NCBI RefSeq assembly: GCF_000380965.1
Contig: NZ_KB905556.1
Span: forward strand, 1 to 64,000
Length of the DNA stretch: 64,000 bases
Origin: Paenibacillus ginsengihumi DSM 21568
Lineage (GTDB): Bacteria > Bacillota > Bacilli > Paenibacillales > NBRC-103111
Reading direction: 5' to 3'
The position numbers were made by a program, and so were the translations under genes. Below, in pieces: positions 24,709 through 34,996 of the stretch. Numbering within the stretch: position 1 is the stretch's first letter; every line of letters begins with the position of its first letter. The notes beneath the pieces are model-generated. The model had not been told where the DNA came from, searched no databases, and saw nothing but the letters and a program-made list of their open reading frames with translations.

Positions 24709-25506
24709 TTACTTGGCGAAGCCCTGCTTCTTGAGCCAATTGGCGCACAGCGCAGGCCACGTTCTCGCTTCCGGATGCTCCTCTGCAAGGCCGAGGCCGT
24801 GGCGCCCGCTCTCATAAATATGAAGCTCGAAGGGCACCCCGTTCCGGCGCAGAGCGGAGGCAAACAGCAAGGCGTTCTCGACAGGAACTCCGGCGTCGTC
24901 TGCCGTATGCCAGATGAAGGCCGGCGGCGTGTCCGGCGTTACCGCATTTTCGTTCGACAGTTGCTCCACCAATGCGGCATCCGGCGCCTCGCCGAGCAGG
25001 TTCGTCCGGGAGCCGACATGCGCATGAGGATCGGCCAGCGTAATGACCGGATAGCACAGCACCATTAGGTCCGGCCTGCAGCTTTGCCTGTCGACCGGGT
25101 CGTCCGCCTCAGGCATACCGCTATCGTAGCGGGTGCCGGCCGTCGCCGCCAAATGTCCGCCCGCGGAAAAGCCGAGGATGCCGACCCGGCCCGGATCGAT
25201 GCCCCACTCGCTTGCCCGGCTGCGGACGATCCGGATCGCGCGCTGCGCGTCGGACAGCGGATGCGGATGTTTATACGGCGCCACACGGTAATGCACGACG
25301 AACGCCGAGATCCCGAGGCTGTTCAGCCACTTCGCTACCGGCTCGCCTTCATGCTGCGCCCGGCGGGCGTAGCCCCCTCCGGGACATACAATGACGGCAG
25401 CGCGCGGTTCATCCCCTTGCACCAAATAAGGCACGAGCACCGGCTGGTCCTCCGCCCCGTTGCCGAGCGCTCCCGGCGTTCCTTGCGGCCACAGCTTCAA
25501 CTCCAT
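24709..25506 (-). CDS. Alpha/beta hydrolase, acetyl-xylan-esterase/BD-FAE type
   Basis: 265 aa cytoplasmic esterase, no signal peptide. It has the oxyanion motif VIVCPGGGYARRAQHEGEP, the nucleophile elbow GFSAGGHLAAT, the acid residue region WHTADDAGVPVENAL and the catalytic His in ESGRHGLGL. This layout matches esterases that deacetylate sugars or feruloylated substrates. Start ATG with AGGAGG 7 nt upstream. First gene of a probable unit with pxpBC; the functional link is unclear. An R1 tandem array lies just upstream. Confidence 0.88.
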   Translation of the reverse strand: MELKLWPQGTPGALGNGAEDQPVLVPYLVQGDEPRAAVIVCPGGGYARRAQHEGEPVAKWLNSLGISAFVVHYRVAPYKHPHPLSDAQRAIRIVRSRASEWGIDPGRVGILGFSAGGHLAATAGTRYDSGMPEADDPVDRQSCRPDLMVLCYPVITLADPHAHVGSRTNLLGEAPDAALVEQLSNENAVTPDTPPAFIWHTADDAGVPVENALLFASALRRNGVPFELHIYESGRHGLGLAEEHPEARTWPALCANWLKKQGFAK

Positions 25507-25553
25507 CGATCATTCCTCCTGCTTCCATTCATCGTATTTGAGCCATTTGCGTG

Positions 25554-26045
25554 ATAGACGCCTATGACATGTGAAACCTCGCCATCGGTCGTCACCCGCG
25601 GTCTTGAAAATTCGGCGTATGGTTACCGCCAAAATTTTCAAAATAGACGCCTATGACGTGCGAAACCTCGCCATCGATCGTCACCTGCGGTCTTGAAAAT
25701 TCAGCGTATGGTTACCGCCAAAATTTTCAAAATAGACGCCTATGACGTGCGAAACCTCGTCATCGGTCGTCACCTGCGGTCTTGAAAATTCGGCGTATGG
25801 TTACCGCCAAAATTTTCAAAATAGACGCCTATGACATGTGAAACCTCGTCATCGGTCGTCACCCGCGGTCTTGAAAATTCGGCGTATGGTTACCGCCAAA
25901 ATTTTCAAAATAGACGCCTATGACATGCGAAACCTCGCCATCGATCGTCACCCGCGGTCTTGAAAATTCAGCGTATGGTTACCGCCAAAATTTTCAAAAT
26001 AGACGCCTATGACATGCGAAACCTCGTCATCGGTCGTCACCTGCG
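25554..26045 (+). repeat. R1 tandem array, 5.5 copies of an 89-bp unit
   Basis: Units start at 25554, 25643, 25732, 25821, 25910 and 25999, exactly 89 bp apart; the sixth breaks off near 26045 and continues as R2. Each unit has ATAGACGCCTATGAC, a hairpin-A region (ATGACRTGYGAAACCTCGYCATCG), GTCGTCACCYGCGG, and hairpin B with arms TTGAAAATT/AATTTTCAA and an apical GGCG/CGCC stem. Copies differ at only a handful of positions. There is no conserved frame across units and no spacer diversity, so this is not a CRISPR array. Confidence 0.95.
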
Positions 26046-26105
26046 TGCAGCACCATCAGGTGATGAAAACGGGCTGCGGACCTTGGACGATTTTACAAGA
26101 TAAAA
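26046..26105 (+). repeat. R2 fragment fused to the R1 array
   Basis: GTGCAGCACCATCAGGTGATGAAAACGGGCTGCGGACC, a truncated R2 unit joined to the interrupted sixth R1 unit. The rest of 26106-26416 holds a TATAAT box at 26258-26263, a duplicated R6 block and no gene. Confidence 0.6.
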
Positions 26106-26354
26106 ACCAGGCTTCTCGAGGTCGATCATACTACAACCGCCGCCGAAAAAAAACAGCCAGCTCAAACATGGAGGGCGCGCATGCGGCCTTATCATTTTGG
26201 GTCGACAATAAACGTCAAAATTTCACGATAAGTATGGCGCTTCGACTAGCCTTCGTATATAATGACTCCTGTTAACCTTCGTAAGAAAAAAATTTTTCGC
26301 CGTCCTTTCGAGGATGAGCGACCGCGGTTTAAAACGGCAATCGGCATCGTTTCA

Positions 26355-26412
26355 AGGATGAGCTGTCCGCGGTTTAGCAGCAGTTTTTCTTGGTACAGTA
26401 AGTTTACTACAA
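26355..26412 (+). repeat. R6 repeat copy
   Basis: TTCAAGGATGAGCTGTCCGCGGTTTAGCAGCAGTTTTTCTTGGTACAGTAAG; a diverged partial copy lies just before it (26303-26332). It matches 8042-8098 reversed. It sits directly upstream of the guanine riboswitch. Confidence 0.62.
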
Positions 26413-26416
26413 CGTG

Positions 26417-26481
26417 CTCGTATAATTGCGGGAATCGGCCCGCAAGTCTCTACCCGGACACCGGAATGCCCGGACTACGAG
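26417..26481 (+). promoter_or_regulatory. Guanine riboswitch (purine aptamer) of xpt-pbuX
   Basis: P1 CTCGTA/TACGAG, P2 TGCGGG/CCCGCA and P3 CCCGGACA...GCCCGG surround the conserved junction TATAATT, GTCTCTAC and GACTACGAG. The specificity base is C in GACTACG (U would indicate adenine), so guanine, hypoxanthine or xanthine is the ligand. The P1 3' strand with its flank (26478-26487, CGAGTGATAC) can pair instead with 26575-26584 (GTATCGCTCG), which overlaps the 5' arm of the terminator. Ligand binding would free the terminator and switch xpt-pbuX off. Confidence 0.95.
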
Positions 26482-26580
26482 TGATACTTGGCCTGTGCCC
26501 GCCGGCCTGGCGGCCGCAGGGCGCTTGTCGCTAGGTCATGGGACTGGCCCTCCCCGCCTGGCGGCCTTTACATCGTATCG

Positions 26581-27317
<737 letters not shown>

Positions 27318-27368
27318 ATCAGGGCTATTCCCTGCAAAATCTATAGATTGAGAGGTCATCGTTTCCCC

Positions 27369-28691
27369 ATGCCATCAAAACAACCTGTCATGCGCCGATT
27401 CTCGCTCGGCCTGCAGCACGTGCTGGCCATGTATGCAGGAGCCGTCGTCGTGCCGCTGATCGTCGGCGGAGCGCTGAATTTGAGCGAGCAGCAGCTCGCC
27501 TATCTCGTTGCCATCGATCTGCTGACCTGCGGCATTGCGACGCTGCTGCAAGTATGGAGCAACCGCTTCTTCGGCGTCGGCCTGCCGGTCGTGCTGGGCT
27601 GTACCTTCACCGCCGTCGGCCCGATGATCGCCATCGGCGAGCGGTACGGCATGTCCGCCATATACGGCGCCATAATCGTCTCCGGCCTGCTCGTCGCGCT
27701 TTTCGCCAGCCTGTTCGGCAAGCTGATCCGCTTTTTCCCGCCGGTTGTCACCGGATCGGTCGTCACCATTATCGGCGTTTCGCTCATCCCCGTCGCGCTG
27801 CAGGATATGGGCGGAGGGGCGGGCAGCCCGGATTTCGGGGCGCCGTCCAATCTGCTGCTGGCGTTCGGCGTGCTCGTCCTGATCGTTCTCATGAATCGCT
27901 TGTTTACCGGCTTCCTGAGGGCTATCTCCATACTGCTCGGACTGATCGCCGGCTCGCTTGCCGCCGCGATCATGGGCAAGGTCAGCTTCGCCCCGGTGGC
28001 CGAGGCTTCCTGGTTTCATGTCATCCGGCCGTTTTATTTCGGCGTGCCGACGTTCGAGTTGTCTGCCATCGTCACGATGACGCTTGTCGCGATCGTCAGC
28101 CTGGCGGAGTCAACCGGCGTCTTCCTGGCGCTGGGCCGCATGGTCGGCAAGGATCTGACCTCGGACGATTTGACCCGCGGCTACCGCGCCGAAGGCTTGG
28201 CCAGCATTCTGGGCGGACTGTTCAACGCGTTTCCGTATACGACCTATTCGCAGAACGTAGGCCTCGTGCAGATGAGCAACGTCAAGACGCGCGACGTGAT
28301 CATCATGGCTGGCGGCATTCTCGTCCTGCTCGGCCTGTGCCCTAAGGTTGCCGCGCTGACGACGCTCATTCCGTCTCCGGTGCTCGGCGGGGCGATGCTC
28401 GCGATGTTCGGCATGGTTGTCTCCTCCGGCATCCGCATCCTCGGCTCGCAGGTCGATCTGAACCGCCACGAAAACTTGCTGATCATCGCCTGCTCCGTAG
28501 GGATGGGTCTCGGCGTTACCGTCGTTCCCGGCCTGTTCGAGCAGCTTCCCGCGTGGGTGCAAATTTTGACGGACAACGGCATCGTCGCCGGCAGTTTCAC
28601 GGCAATTGCGCTAAATCTGATCTTTCATGCCGGCCGCCGGGCCGAGCCCGCGGAATCGGCAGCACCTGCACCGCAGCCGGCCGGCAAATAA
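27369..28691 (+). CDS. pbuX: Xanthine permease, NCS2 family
   Basis: 440 aa from the ATG of MPSKQPVMRRF; a TTG 21 bp upstream is in frame but badly placed against GAGAGG. About 12-14 helices. NCS2 signatures are QHVLAMYAGAVVVPLIVGGAL, the substrate-region Glu in VSLAESTGVFLALGRM, and FNAFPYTTYSQNVGLVQMSNVKTR. It imports xanthine with H+ and feeds Xpt. The tail after residue 415 is Ala/Pro-rich. Confidence 0.95.
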   Translation: MPSKQPVMRRFSLGLQHVLAMYAGAVVVPLIVGGALNLSEQQLAYLVAIDLLTCGIATLLQVWSNRFFGVGLPVVLGCTFTAVGPMIAIGERYGMSAIYGAIIVSGLLVALFASLFGKLIRFFPPVVTGSVVTIIGVSLIPVALQDMGGGAGSPDFGAPSNLLLAFGVLVLIVLMNRLFTGFLRAISILLGLIAGSLAAAIMGKVSFAPVAEASWFHVIRPFYFGVPTFELSAIVTMTLVAIVSLAESTGVFLALGRMVGKDLTSDDLTRGYRAEGLASILGGLFNAFPYTTYSQNVGLVQMSNVKTRDVIIMAGGILVLLGLCPKVAALTTLIPSPVLGGAMLAMFGMVVSSGIRILGSQVDLNRHENLLIIACSVGMGLGVTVVPGLFEQLPAWVQILTDNGIVAGSFTAIALNLIFHAGRRAEPAESAAPAPQPAGK

Positions 28692-28746
28692 TCGGCACGC
28701 GGCTAAACGCCGTAGCCGGCAGCCTGCTGCTGGCTACGGGCTCCCC

Positions 28747-28795
28747 AAAGCTTCGCTTCTAACCTGCATTTTAAGCAGGAAGCGGGGCTTTTTTT
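28747..28795 (+). terminator. Terminator of xpt-pbuX
   Basis: AAAGCTTCGCTTC pairing with GAAGCGGGGCTTT, with an inner CCTGC/GCAGG stem, followed by seven T. Confidence 0.9.
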
Positions 28796-28922
28796 CGTCC
28801 CCTGCGGCGTTCGTATATAATAGGGAGTACACCGGCCGATGCGGCATATTGGCTGAATGGATTTGCCGGAATTTTTGCAGACCTTGGAGATGGCGTCATA
28901 TGAAGGAGTGTTTGCGGAAGCT

Positions 28923-30002
28923 ATGACAATGACACGGAACCGGACCATCATCGCCTTGCTCGCCGGACGGCTGGCGCTCCGGCTGAGTCGCCGGAACGCT
29001 GCCCGGCAGTTCGGCCGCCAGATCGCGGTCTGCCTGCTGCTTGCGGCTGCTATGTTCGCCGCCGGATGCCAACCTGAGCCGTCCGCGCCGCCTCCCGCTC
29101 CAGCACCGCCCGCGACCCCCAATGAGCCGCGGCAGGAACAGGACAAGGATGCGGAGAGCTTCGTCCCGGACAAGGAGCTGAGACTTCACTTCGTCGCCCA
29201 GGACGGGCTCGAGAAGCCGGAAGACGAGGCGAAGAAGCTGGCCGATGCGCTGGAAGCAAAGCTTGGCCTTCGTGTTAAAATCACGCTGGCGGATCGTAAA
29301 GCCGACGTCATCAAAGCGATGGAGTCGAAACAAGCGGAGCTGGCCATTGTGCCGCCTGAGGATTACGTCTATCTGCACGACGAGAAGCAGGCGGCCAGCC
29401 CGCTGCTGCTCGCTCTGGATTACCGGATCGAGGACGAGACCGGGGAGGCAACGACAGAGCTCGTCGCGTCCCATAAGGCGGTGATTGTAGTGAAGGCGGA
29501 TTCGCCCGTCCGAACGGTCGCCGCTTTGAAAGGACGAACGATCGCCTGGCAAACCGTGTCCTCGCTGACGGGATATGTGTGGCCGGCGAATGAATTGAAG
29601 CGGCAGGGCATCGATCCCGAACGGGATTTAACCGGCATCGAGATCAAAGGGCACGACCGGGCGGTGATGGCCGTGCTGAACGATCAGGTTGACGCGGCCG
29701 CCGTGTTCCAGGATGCCCGCGCGCTGATCGCAGGCCGCATTCCCGACGTATTCGACCGCACGCGGGTGCTTCTCTATACGGCCCCGATTCCGAACGATGT
29801 TGTCGTCGTGCGCAGCGACATGGACGATGCCTGGAAGCGGCGAATCGCCGCGGCATTGATCGACGTCAGCGCCACCGGCGGCGAAGCGCATTTTCCGGTA
29901 TATCTTCTGCTCTCTCACCTGGGGTATAAAGCAGCAAGCGACGCCGCCTTTGCAACGGTCAGGGAATATACGAAGGGAAGCGGCGCCGACGGCGCCAAAT
30001 AA
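28923..30002 (+). CDS. PhnD-like phosphonate/phosphite-type substrate-binding lipoprotein
   Basis: 359 aa if started at the ATG of MTMTRNRTI; AAGGAG lies 14 nt upstream, and a start 66 bp earlier is possible. A lipobox (LAAAMFAAGC) gives an anchored Cys, followed by a Pro-rich linker and a PhnD-like periplasmic-binding fold (about 75-345: ADALEAKLGLRVKITLADRKADVIKAMESKQAELAIVPPEDYV). The binding proteins of phosphonate and phosphite importers have this fold, but no phnC or phnE is nearby. It may serve a remote permease or act as a sensor subunit. A TATAAT box lies about 105 bp upstream. Confidence 0.8.
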   Translation: MTMTRNRTIIALLAGRLALRLSRRNAARQFGRQIAVCLLLAAAMFAAGCQPEPSAPPPAPAPPATPNEPRQEQDKDAESFVPDKELRLHFVAQDGLEKPEDEAKKLADALEAKLGLRVKITLADRKADVIKAMESKQAELAIVPPEDYVYLHDEKQAASPLLLALDYRIEDETGEATTELVASHKAVIVVKADSPVRTVAALKGRTIAWQTVSSLTGYVWPANELKRQGIDPERDLTGIEIKGHDRAVMAVLNDQVDAAAVFQDARALIAGRIPDVFDRTRVLLYTAPIPNDVVVVRSDMDDAWKRRIAAALIDVSATGGEAHFPVYLLLSHLGYKAASDAAFATVREYTKGSGADGAK

Positions 30003-30183
30003 ACGAAGATGCTCGAGGCTCAGGCCGTCTGCGGTTCGTTTAATCGCGCCAGACCGCTCGTGAACGGCAGGCTGCCCCTGCCGCTCACCGCCCTTCGGCC
30101 GCGCGCGAAATGAAGCCCGCCCGGGCGATGCAAGCTTGGATCGCGCGGCCCGTCCGTTCCATTCGAATTGTTCTCTGGGAGGC

Positions 30184-30957
30184 TTAGCTTCCGGCTACGT
30201 CGCGTTTGGCAAAGGCGAGCCAGGAAACGAACATGAAGACGATCCAGTAGAGCGCAAGCATCGTCACGGAAAAGCCGAGCGTCATCCCTTGGACGAGCGG
30301 CTGGCCGCCCAGGAAATAAGGCGTCAGATCGGTATTGGCGAACAGGATGAATTTCACCCAGCCGTAACCGAACCGGGCCAGAATGGCAATCGCCGTCGAA
30401 GCCGTGAACATAAGAAAGATGGACAGGCCGATCGCCAGCGAACTGCTGCGGAAGACGGCGGAAATCATGAACGCCAGCGTGGAGGCCATCACGATTTCGA
30501 CTGCTTGAAAGCCGTATGCCCGCACAACCGAGAGGAACGACATCTCCTCGGGCAGCGCGCCCCCGGCGCCAAAAAAGATCAGGCCGGCAAAATACGAAGC
30601 AATGAGCAACAGCAGCAGCAGCGCTGCGATAAACAATAATACGGCGATGTATTTGGCCCATAAAATTTTGCTGCGCGAAGCCGGGCGAATGAGCAGCAGC
30701 TTGATCGTGCCCCACGAAAATTCGGAGGCGACCGAATCTCCCGCCACGATGACGGCAAAGATGAAGGCCAGTCCGGATAAGCTGGTCGTGAGGCTCATAA
30801 AACCGACCACGTGATCGATGCCGGTATCGAGTACGTATTTCATCAGGACGGCCATAAACAGCACGGCCAGCACGAGCAGCCCCAGCATCATCCAGGTGCG
30901 GACGCGGCCGTATATTTTCATCTGTTCGTTCTGCACGAGTCTAATCAGGCTAGACAA
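30184..30957 (-). CDS. ABC-2 type transporter permease
   Basis: 257 aa with six hydrophobic segments (about 23-43, 60-80, 105-130, 140-165, 170-190 and 225-248), the layout of BcrB/NatB-like ABC-2 permeases. It overlaps the upstream ATPase gene by 8 bp, so they form one transporter. An antibiotic, peptide or ion exporter is plausible; the substrate is not visible. Confidence 0.85.
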   Translation of the reverse strand: MSSLIRLVQNEQMKIYGRVRTWMMLGLLVLAVLFMAVLMKYVLDTGIDHVVGFMSLTTSLSGLAFIFAVIVAGDSVASEFSWGTIKLLLIRPASRSKILWAKYIAVLLFIAALLLLLLIASYFAGLIFFGAGGALPEEMSFLSVVRAYGFQAVEIVMASTLAFMISAVFRSSSLAIGLSIFLMFTASTAIAILARFGYGWVKFILFANTDLTPYFLGGQPLVQGMTLGFSVTMLALYWIVFMFVSWLAFAKRDVAGS

Positions 30958-31921
30958 TGCGATTCCCCCTTGTCACCTCGAGGAATTGATCCTCAAGCGT
31001 CTTCGTCAGCGTGCGGATGCCGCTCACCTGAAGCCCGCCTTCGACCAGCAGGGCGTTCACGCGGGCGATCGCCTCGCGGCGGTTCGGCAGCGCAACGATC
31101 ATGCTACCGCTTCCTTCCGTGCGGATTTCCCCGATCTCCAGGACGCCGCCCCCTCCGTCGCGCAGCTCCCCGGCCGCTTCCCGCAGCTGCTGCAGCCGTT
31201 CGGACGCTTCGCCCGGCATATCGACCTCGAAGCACACATCAACGAGCTCCGCTTCGCCCGGCCGCTCCTTGAACGAACGGACGTCGAGCAGTCTGCCGTT
31301 CTGGATGATGGCGACGCGGTCGCACATCAGCTCCATCTCCGACAGCAGGTGGCTCGAGACGATGACCGCAAGTCCTTCGGCCACAGCCAAATGCCGCAAA
31401 TAATCGCGCAGCTCGCGGATGCCCTCTGGATCGAGTCCGTTCGTCGGCTCGTCCAGCACCAGCACAGAGGGTCTGTGCAGAATCGCCTGGGCGACGCCGA
31501 GCCGCTGCCGCATGCCGAGCGAATAGGTCTTCACTTTATCGTGAATCCGGTTCTCCAGATGAACAAGGGCGACGACTTCGTCGATTCGTTCGCCGGGAAT
31601 ATCGGGGTACATTCTGGCATAATGGAGCAAATTTTGATAGCCTGTCATAAAACCGTAGAACTCCGGGTTTTCCACAATCGCCCCGACTTGACGCATCGCC
31701 TGTTCGAACTCCCGCTTCACGCTGTGTCCGGCGATGACGATCTCCCCTTCCGTCATGGAGATCAGCCCGACCATCATGCGAATCGTCGTCGTTTTCCCGG
31801 CCCCGTTCGGTCCGAGAAAGCCGAACACCTCCCCCGGGCGCACGGCGAACGTCAGCCCGTCGACGATCGTTTTTCCGCTGATCCGCTTGGTAACTCCTTT
31901 CAGCTCAACGATTTTTTCCAC
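30950..31921 (-). CDS. ABC transporter ATP-binding protein (BcrA/NatA-like)
   Basis: 323 aa from a GTG start with GGAGG 7 nt upstream. Walker A GPNGAGKTTT, signature YSLGMRQRLGVAQAI, Walker B SVLVLDEPTNGLDPEG and the H-loop VSSHLLSEME are all present. The extra C-terminal 100 residues are typical of the drug-export type. Pairs with the permease immediately downstream. A sigma-A promoter lies at 31995-32023. Confidence 0.92.
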   Translation of the reverse strand: MEKIVELKGVTKRISGKTIVDGLTFAVRPGEVFGFLGPNGAGKTTTIRMMVGLISMTEGEIVIAGHSVKREFEQAMRQVGAIVENPEFYGFMTGYQNLLHYARMYPDIPGERIDEVVALVHLENRIHDKVKTYSLGMRQRLGVAQAILHRPSVLVLDEPTNGLDPEGIRELRDYLRHLAVAEGLAVIVSSHLLSEMELMCDRVAIIQNGRLLDVRSFKERPGEAELVDVCFEVDMPGEASERLQQLREAAGELRDGGGGVLEIGEIRTEGSGSMIVALPNRREAIARVNALLVEGGLQVSGIRTLTKTLEDQFLEVTRGNRIV

Positions 31922-31994
31922 GCTGTAGCCTCCATATCCATATAAGATTAAAGATCACTGCCTCGTTCTCATCCATCTAATCTTTGACGGAAAA

Positions 31995-32023
31995 AGTATA
32001 TCATACCCTTCGTTACGGACCAA
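31995..32023 (-). promoter_or_regulatory. Sigma-A promoter of the ABC-2 exporter
   Basis: On the minus strand -35 TTGGTC (32023-32018), a 17-bp spacer and -10 TATACT (32000-31995), about 75 bp before the GTG start. The rest of the 31922-32284 interval holds a small GCCCT/AGGGC hairpin (32036-32050 area) and, near 32195, a TTGTGA half-site that could belong to a Rex or FNR operator of adhE, too weak to call. Confidence 0.65.
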
Positions 32024-32284
32024 AAAATGAAGCCCTCATAAAGGGCATTATCCGCACCAAAAATGACAGCATCCGCTAGTTGATGCATCCTGCCTTACGG
32101 ATACCTCGGGATCGTCTGGCCGGGATTTTTCCGGTTATTTTCGACAAAATCATGTCGATGCCGCGATTTGCAAGGAAGCTGGCATCGCCTTGTGACGTCC
32201 TTCATAGTCGGTCTTTCGCTGCCGAAGTAAGCTGAAATCGTAAAAACAAAATGCCCGAATATCGGAGCGAAAGGAGTGGAGCGT

Positions 32285-34888
32285 ATGGCGGTTAATGAAG
32301 AACAGGTTCGGCCAACCGCGGCTGCTGACGAGGTGAACGAACTGGTCGCAAGGGCCCGGCAGGCGATGGAGGCGTATTTGCGGCTGGGACAGGAGCAGGT
32401 CGATTCCATCGTGCAGGCCATGGCGCTGGCAGGCCTTGACCGGCACATGGAGCTTGCCAGGCTGGCCGTTGAGGAGACGGGGCGAGGCGTATACGAGGAC
32501 AAGATCACCAAGAATCTGTTTGCGACGGAATACATCTACCACAGCATCAAATACGACAAGACAGTAGGCGTCATCGAGGACAATCCGTTCGAAAGCTATC
32601 AGAAGGTGGCGGAGCCCGTCGGCATCATTTGCGGAGTGACCCCTGTCACCAACCCGACATCGACGACGATGTTCAAATCGCTGATCGCAGCCAAGACGCG
32701 GAATCCGATCATCTTCGCCTTCCATCCGTCCGCGCAGCAGTCGAGCATTGCGGCGGCCAAGACGCTGCTGGAGGCGGCCGTCAAGGCGGGCGCGCCGGAA
32801 TATTGCATCCAATGGATCGAGCACCCTTCCGTCGAAGCGACGCAGGCGCTGATGAACCATCCCGGCGTCTCGCTCGTGCTGGCCACCGGCGGTTCCGCGA
32901 TGGTCCGGGCAGCCTACAGCACCGGAAAGCCCGCGCTCGGCGTCGGTCCCGGCAACGTACCGTGCCTGATCGAGAAGTCGGCGGATCTGAAGCAGGCGGT
33001 CACCGACCTGATTTTGTCCAAGACGTTCGACAACGGCATGATTTGCGCCTCCGAGCAGGCGGTCATCATCGAGGAGGCCGTGTACGACCAGGTTCGCAAG
33101 CTGATGACCGATTACGGCTGCTATTTTCTGAACAAGGATGAGACGGAGACCGTTTCGAGGCTGGTGATCAACCCGGAAAAATGCGCCGTCAATGCGGCCA
33201 TCGTCGGTCAGTCGGCGGAGCGGATCGCGGACATGGCGGGAATTCAGGCGCCTGCCGGAACGAAGATTCTCGTGGCCGAGCTGGAGGGCGTCGGGGACGC
33301 GTGGCCGCTTTCTGCGGAGAAGCTCAGCCCCGTGCTGGCCTGCTACAAGGTGCCCGACGTTTGCCAGGGTATCGAGCGGGCCGCGGAAGTTGTCGCTTAC
33401 GGCGGGATGGGGCACTCCTCGGTTATCCATTCCCGCAACGAAGAGGCGATTGCCGCGTTTGCGCAGCGGCTGCAAACCGGGCGGGTCATCGTCAATTCCC
33501 CGGCCACGCACGGCGCCATCGGCGACATTTACAACACGAACCTGCCATCGCTGACGCTCGGCTGCGGCTCTTACGGGCAAAATTCGACGACGGCGAACGT
33601 GACGGCTGTGAACCTAATCAATGTGAAAAGGGTGGCGAGGCGTACGGTCAACATGCAATGGTTCAAGGTGCCCCCGAAGGTGTACTTCGAGCGGGGAGCG
33701 ACGCAATATTTGGAGAAAATGCCGGATATCTCGCGCGTGCTGATCGTCACAGACAAGACGATGGAGCAGCTCGGGTATGTGGAGAAGATCGAGTACTACC
33801 TGCGCAAGCGCAAGACACCGGTCAGCATCGAGGTGTTCGCCGACGTCGAGCCCGACCCTTCCACCGACACGGTCGACAAGGGGACGGCGCTGATGCGGGC
33901 GTTCCAACCGGACTGCATTATCGCCCTCGGCGGCGGTTCGCCGATGGATGCGGCCAAGGCGATGTGGCTGTTTTACGAATATCCGGATACCGAATTCGAT
34001 GCGCTGAAGCAAAAGTTTCTCGACATCCGCAAGCGGGTATACAAGTATCCTAGGCTCGGGTCCAAGGCGAAGTTCGTCGCCATTCCGACGACGTCGGGCA
34101 CTGGCTCGGAGGTCACATCGTTTGCGGTGATTACGGACAAAAACAAAGGCAACACGAAATACCCGCTCGCCGATTACGAGCTGACGCCGGATGTGGCGAT
34201 CGTCGACCCGGAATTCGTCTACAGCTTGCCGAAGACAGCCGTCGCGGATACGGGCATGGACGTGCTGACGCACGCGATCGAAGCATATGTGTCGGTCATG
34301 GCGAACGATTATACGGACGGGCTTGCGCTCCAGGCGATCCGGCTCGTGTTCGACAACCTGGAACGCTCGTTCCATACTTCGGATGCCATCGCTCGTGAAA
34401 AAATGCACAATGCCTCGACGATCGCCGGCATGGCGTTCGCGAACGCTTTTCTCGGGATTAACCACAGCCTGGCGCACAAGTGGGGAGGCCAGTATCATAC
34501 GGCGCACGGCCGGACCAACGCGATCCTGATGCCGCACGTCATCAAGTACAATGCCCAGAAGCCGACCAAGTTCGCCTCGTTCCCGAAGTACAGCCACTTC
34601 ATCGCCGACGAACGCTATGCGGACATCGCCAGAATGTTGGGGCTGCCGGCGAGGACGACGGAGGAAGGCGTGGCCAGCCTGATCGCGGCGGTAAGGAAGC
34701 TGAACCGCTCGCTCGGCATTCCGGAGAAGTTCGCCGATCTCGGCATCCCGGAGCAGGACTTCGAAGCGCGCGTCGACGAGCTGGCCGACCGGGCGTTCGA
34801 GGACCAGTGCACGACCGCCAATCCGCGGATGCCGCTTGTCAGCGAACTGGCGGAAATTTATCGGAATGCGTATTACGGCCGGTTTTGA
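32285..34888 (+). CDS. adhE: Bifunctional acetaldehyde-CoA/alcohol dehydrogenase
   Basis: 867 aa, full length for AdhE. Start ATG of MAVNEEQ with AAAGGAG 8 nt upstream. The N-terminal aldehyde dehydrogenase half (about 1-440) has the catalytic Cys in NGMICASEQAV. The C-terminal iron-dependent alcohol dehydrogenase half (about 455-860) has GGGSPMDAAKAM and the metal ligands around HAIEAYVS and HSLAHKWGGQYHTAHGR. It reduces acetyl-CoA to ethanol, regenerating two NAD+. It is followed by pflB and pflA on the same strand, giving a pyruvate to acetyl-CoA to ethanol route in anoxia. Confidence 0.97.
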   Translation: MAVNEEQVRPTAAADEVNELVARARQAMEAYLRLGQEQVDSIVQAMALAGLDRHMELARLAVEETGRGVYEDKITKNLFATEYIYHSIKYDKTVGVIEDNPFESYQKVAEPVGIICGVTPVTNPTSTTMFKSLIAAKTRNPIIFAFHPSAQQSSIAAAKTLLEAAVKAGAPEYCIQWIEHPSVEATQALMNHPGVSLVLATGGSAMVRAAYSTGKPALGVGPGNVPCLIEKSADLKQAVTDLILSKTFDNGMICASEQAVIIEEAVYDQVRKLMTDYGCYFLNKDETETVSRLVINPEKCAVNAAIVGQSAERIADMAGIQAPAGTKILVAELEGVGDAWPLSAEKLSPVLACYKVPDVCQGIERAAEVVAYGGMGHSSVIHSRNEEAIAAFAQRLQTGRVIVNSPATHGAIGDIYNTNLPSLTLGCGSYGQNSTTANVTAVNLINVKRVARRTVNMQWFKVPPKVYFERGATQYLEKMPDISRVLIVTDKTMEQLGYVEKIEYYLRKRKTPVSIEVFADVEPDPSTDTVDKGTALMRAFQPDCIIALGGGSPMDAAKAMWLFYEYPDTEFDALKQKFLDIRKRVYKYPRLGSKAKFVAIPTTSGTGSEVTSFAVITDKNKGNTKYPLADYELTPDVAIVDPEFVYSLPKTAVADTGMDVLTHAIEAYVSVMANDYTDGLALQAIRLVFDNLERSFHTSDAIAREKMHNASTIAGMAFANAFLGINHSLAHKWGGQYHTAHGRTNAILMPHVIKYNAQKPTKFASFPKYSHFIADERYADIARMLGLPARTTEEGVASLIAAVRKLNRSLGIPEKFADLGIPEQDFEARVDELADRAFEDQCTTANPRMPLVSELAEIYRNAYYGRF

Positions 34889-34996
34889 AGAAGTATTTTG
34901 AAAACTGTAAATACCGACGCTGAAAGCGGATCGTTCCGAAGCTCGAACGGATTCGCGCGGGTGGAACGAAACTATTTACTCGGAGGTGCAGCAGCA

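Noticed and set aside
25554-26045. CRISPR array
   Set aside because: The whole 89-bp unit repeats with no unique spacers and no cas genes are present.
32180-32215. Rex or FNR operator upstream of adhE
   Set aside because: Only one TTGTGA half-site; the partner half is too diverged, though such control would be expected biologically.
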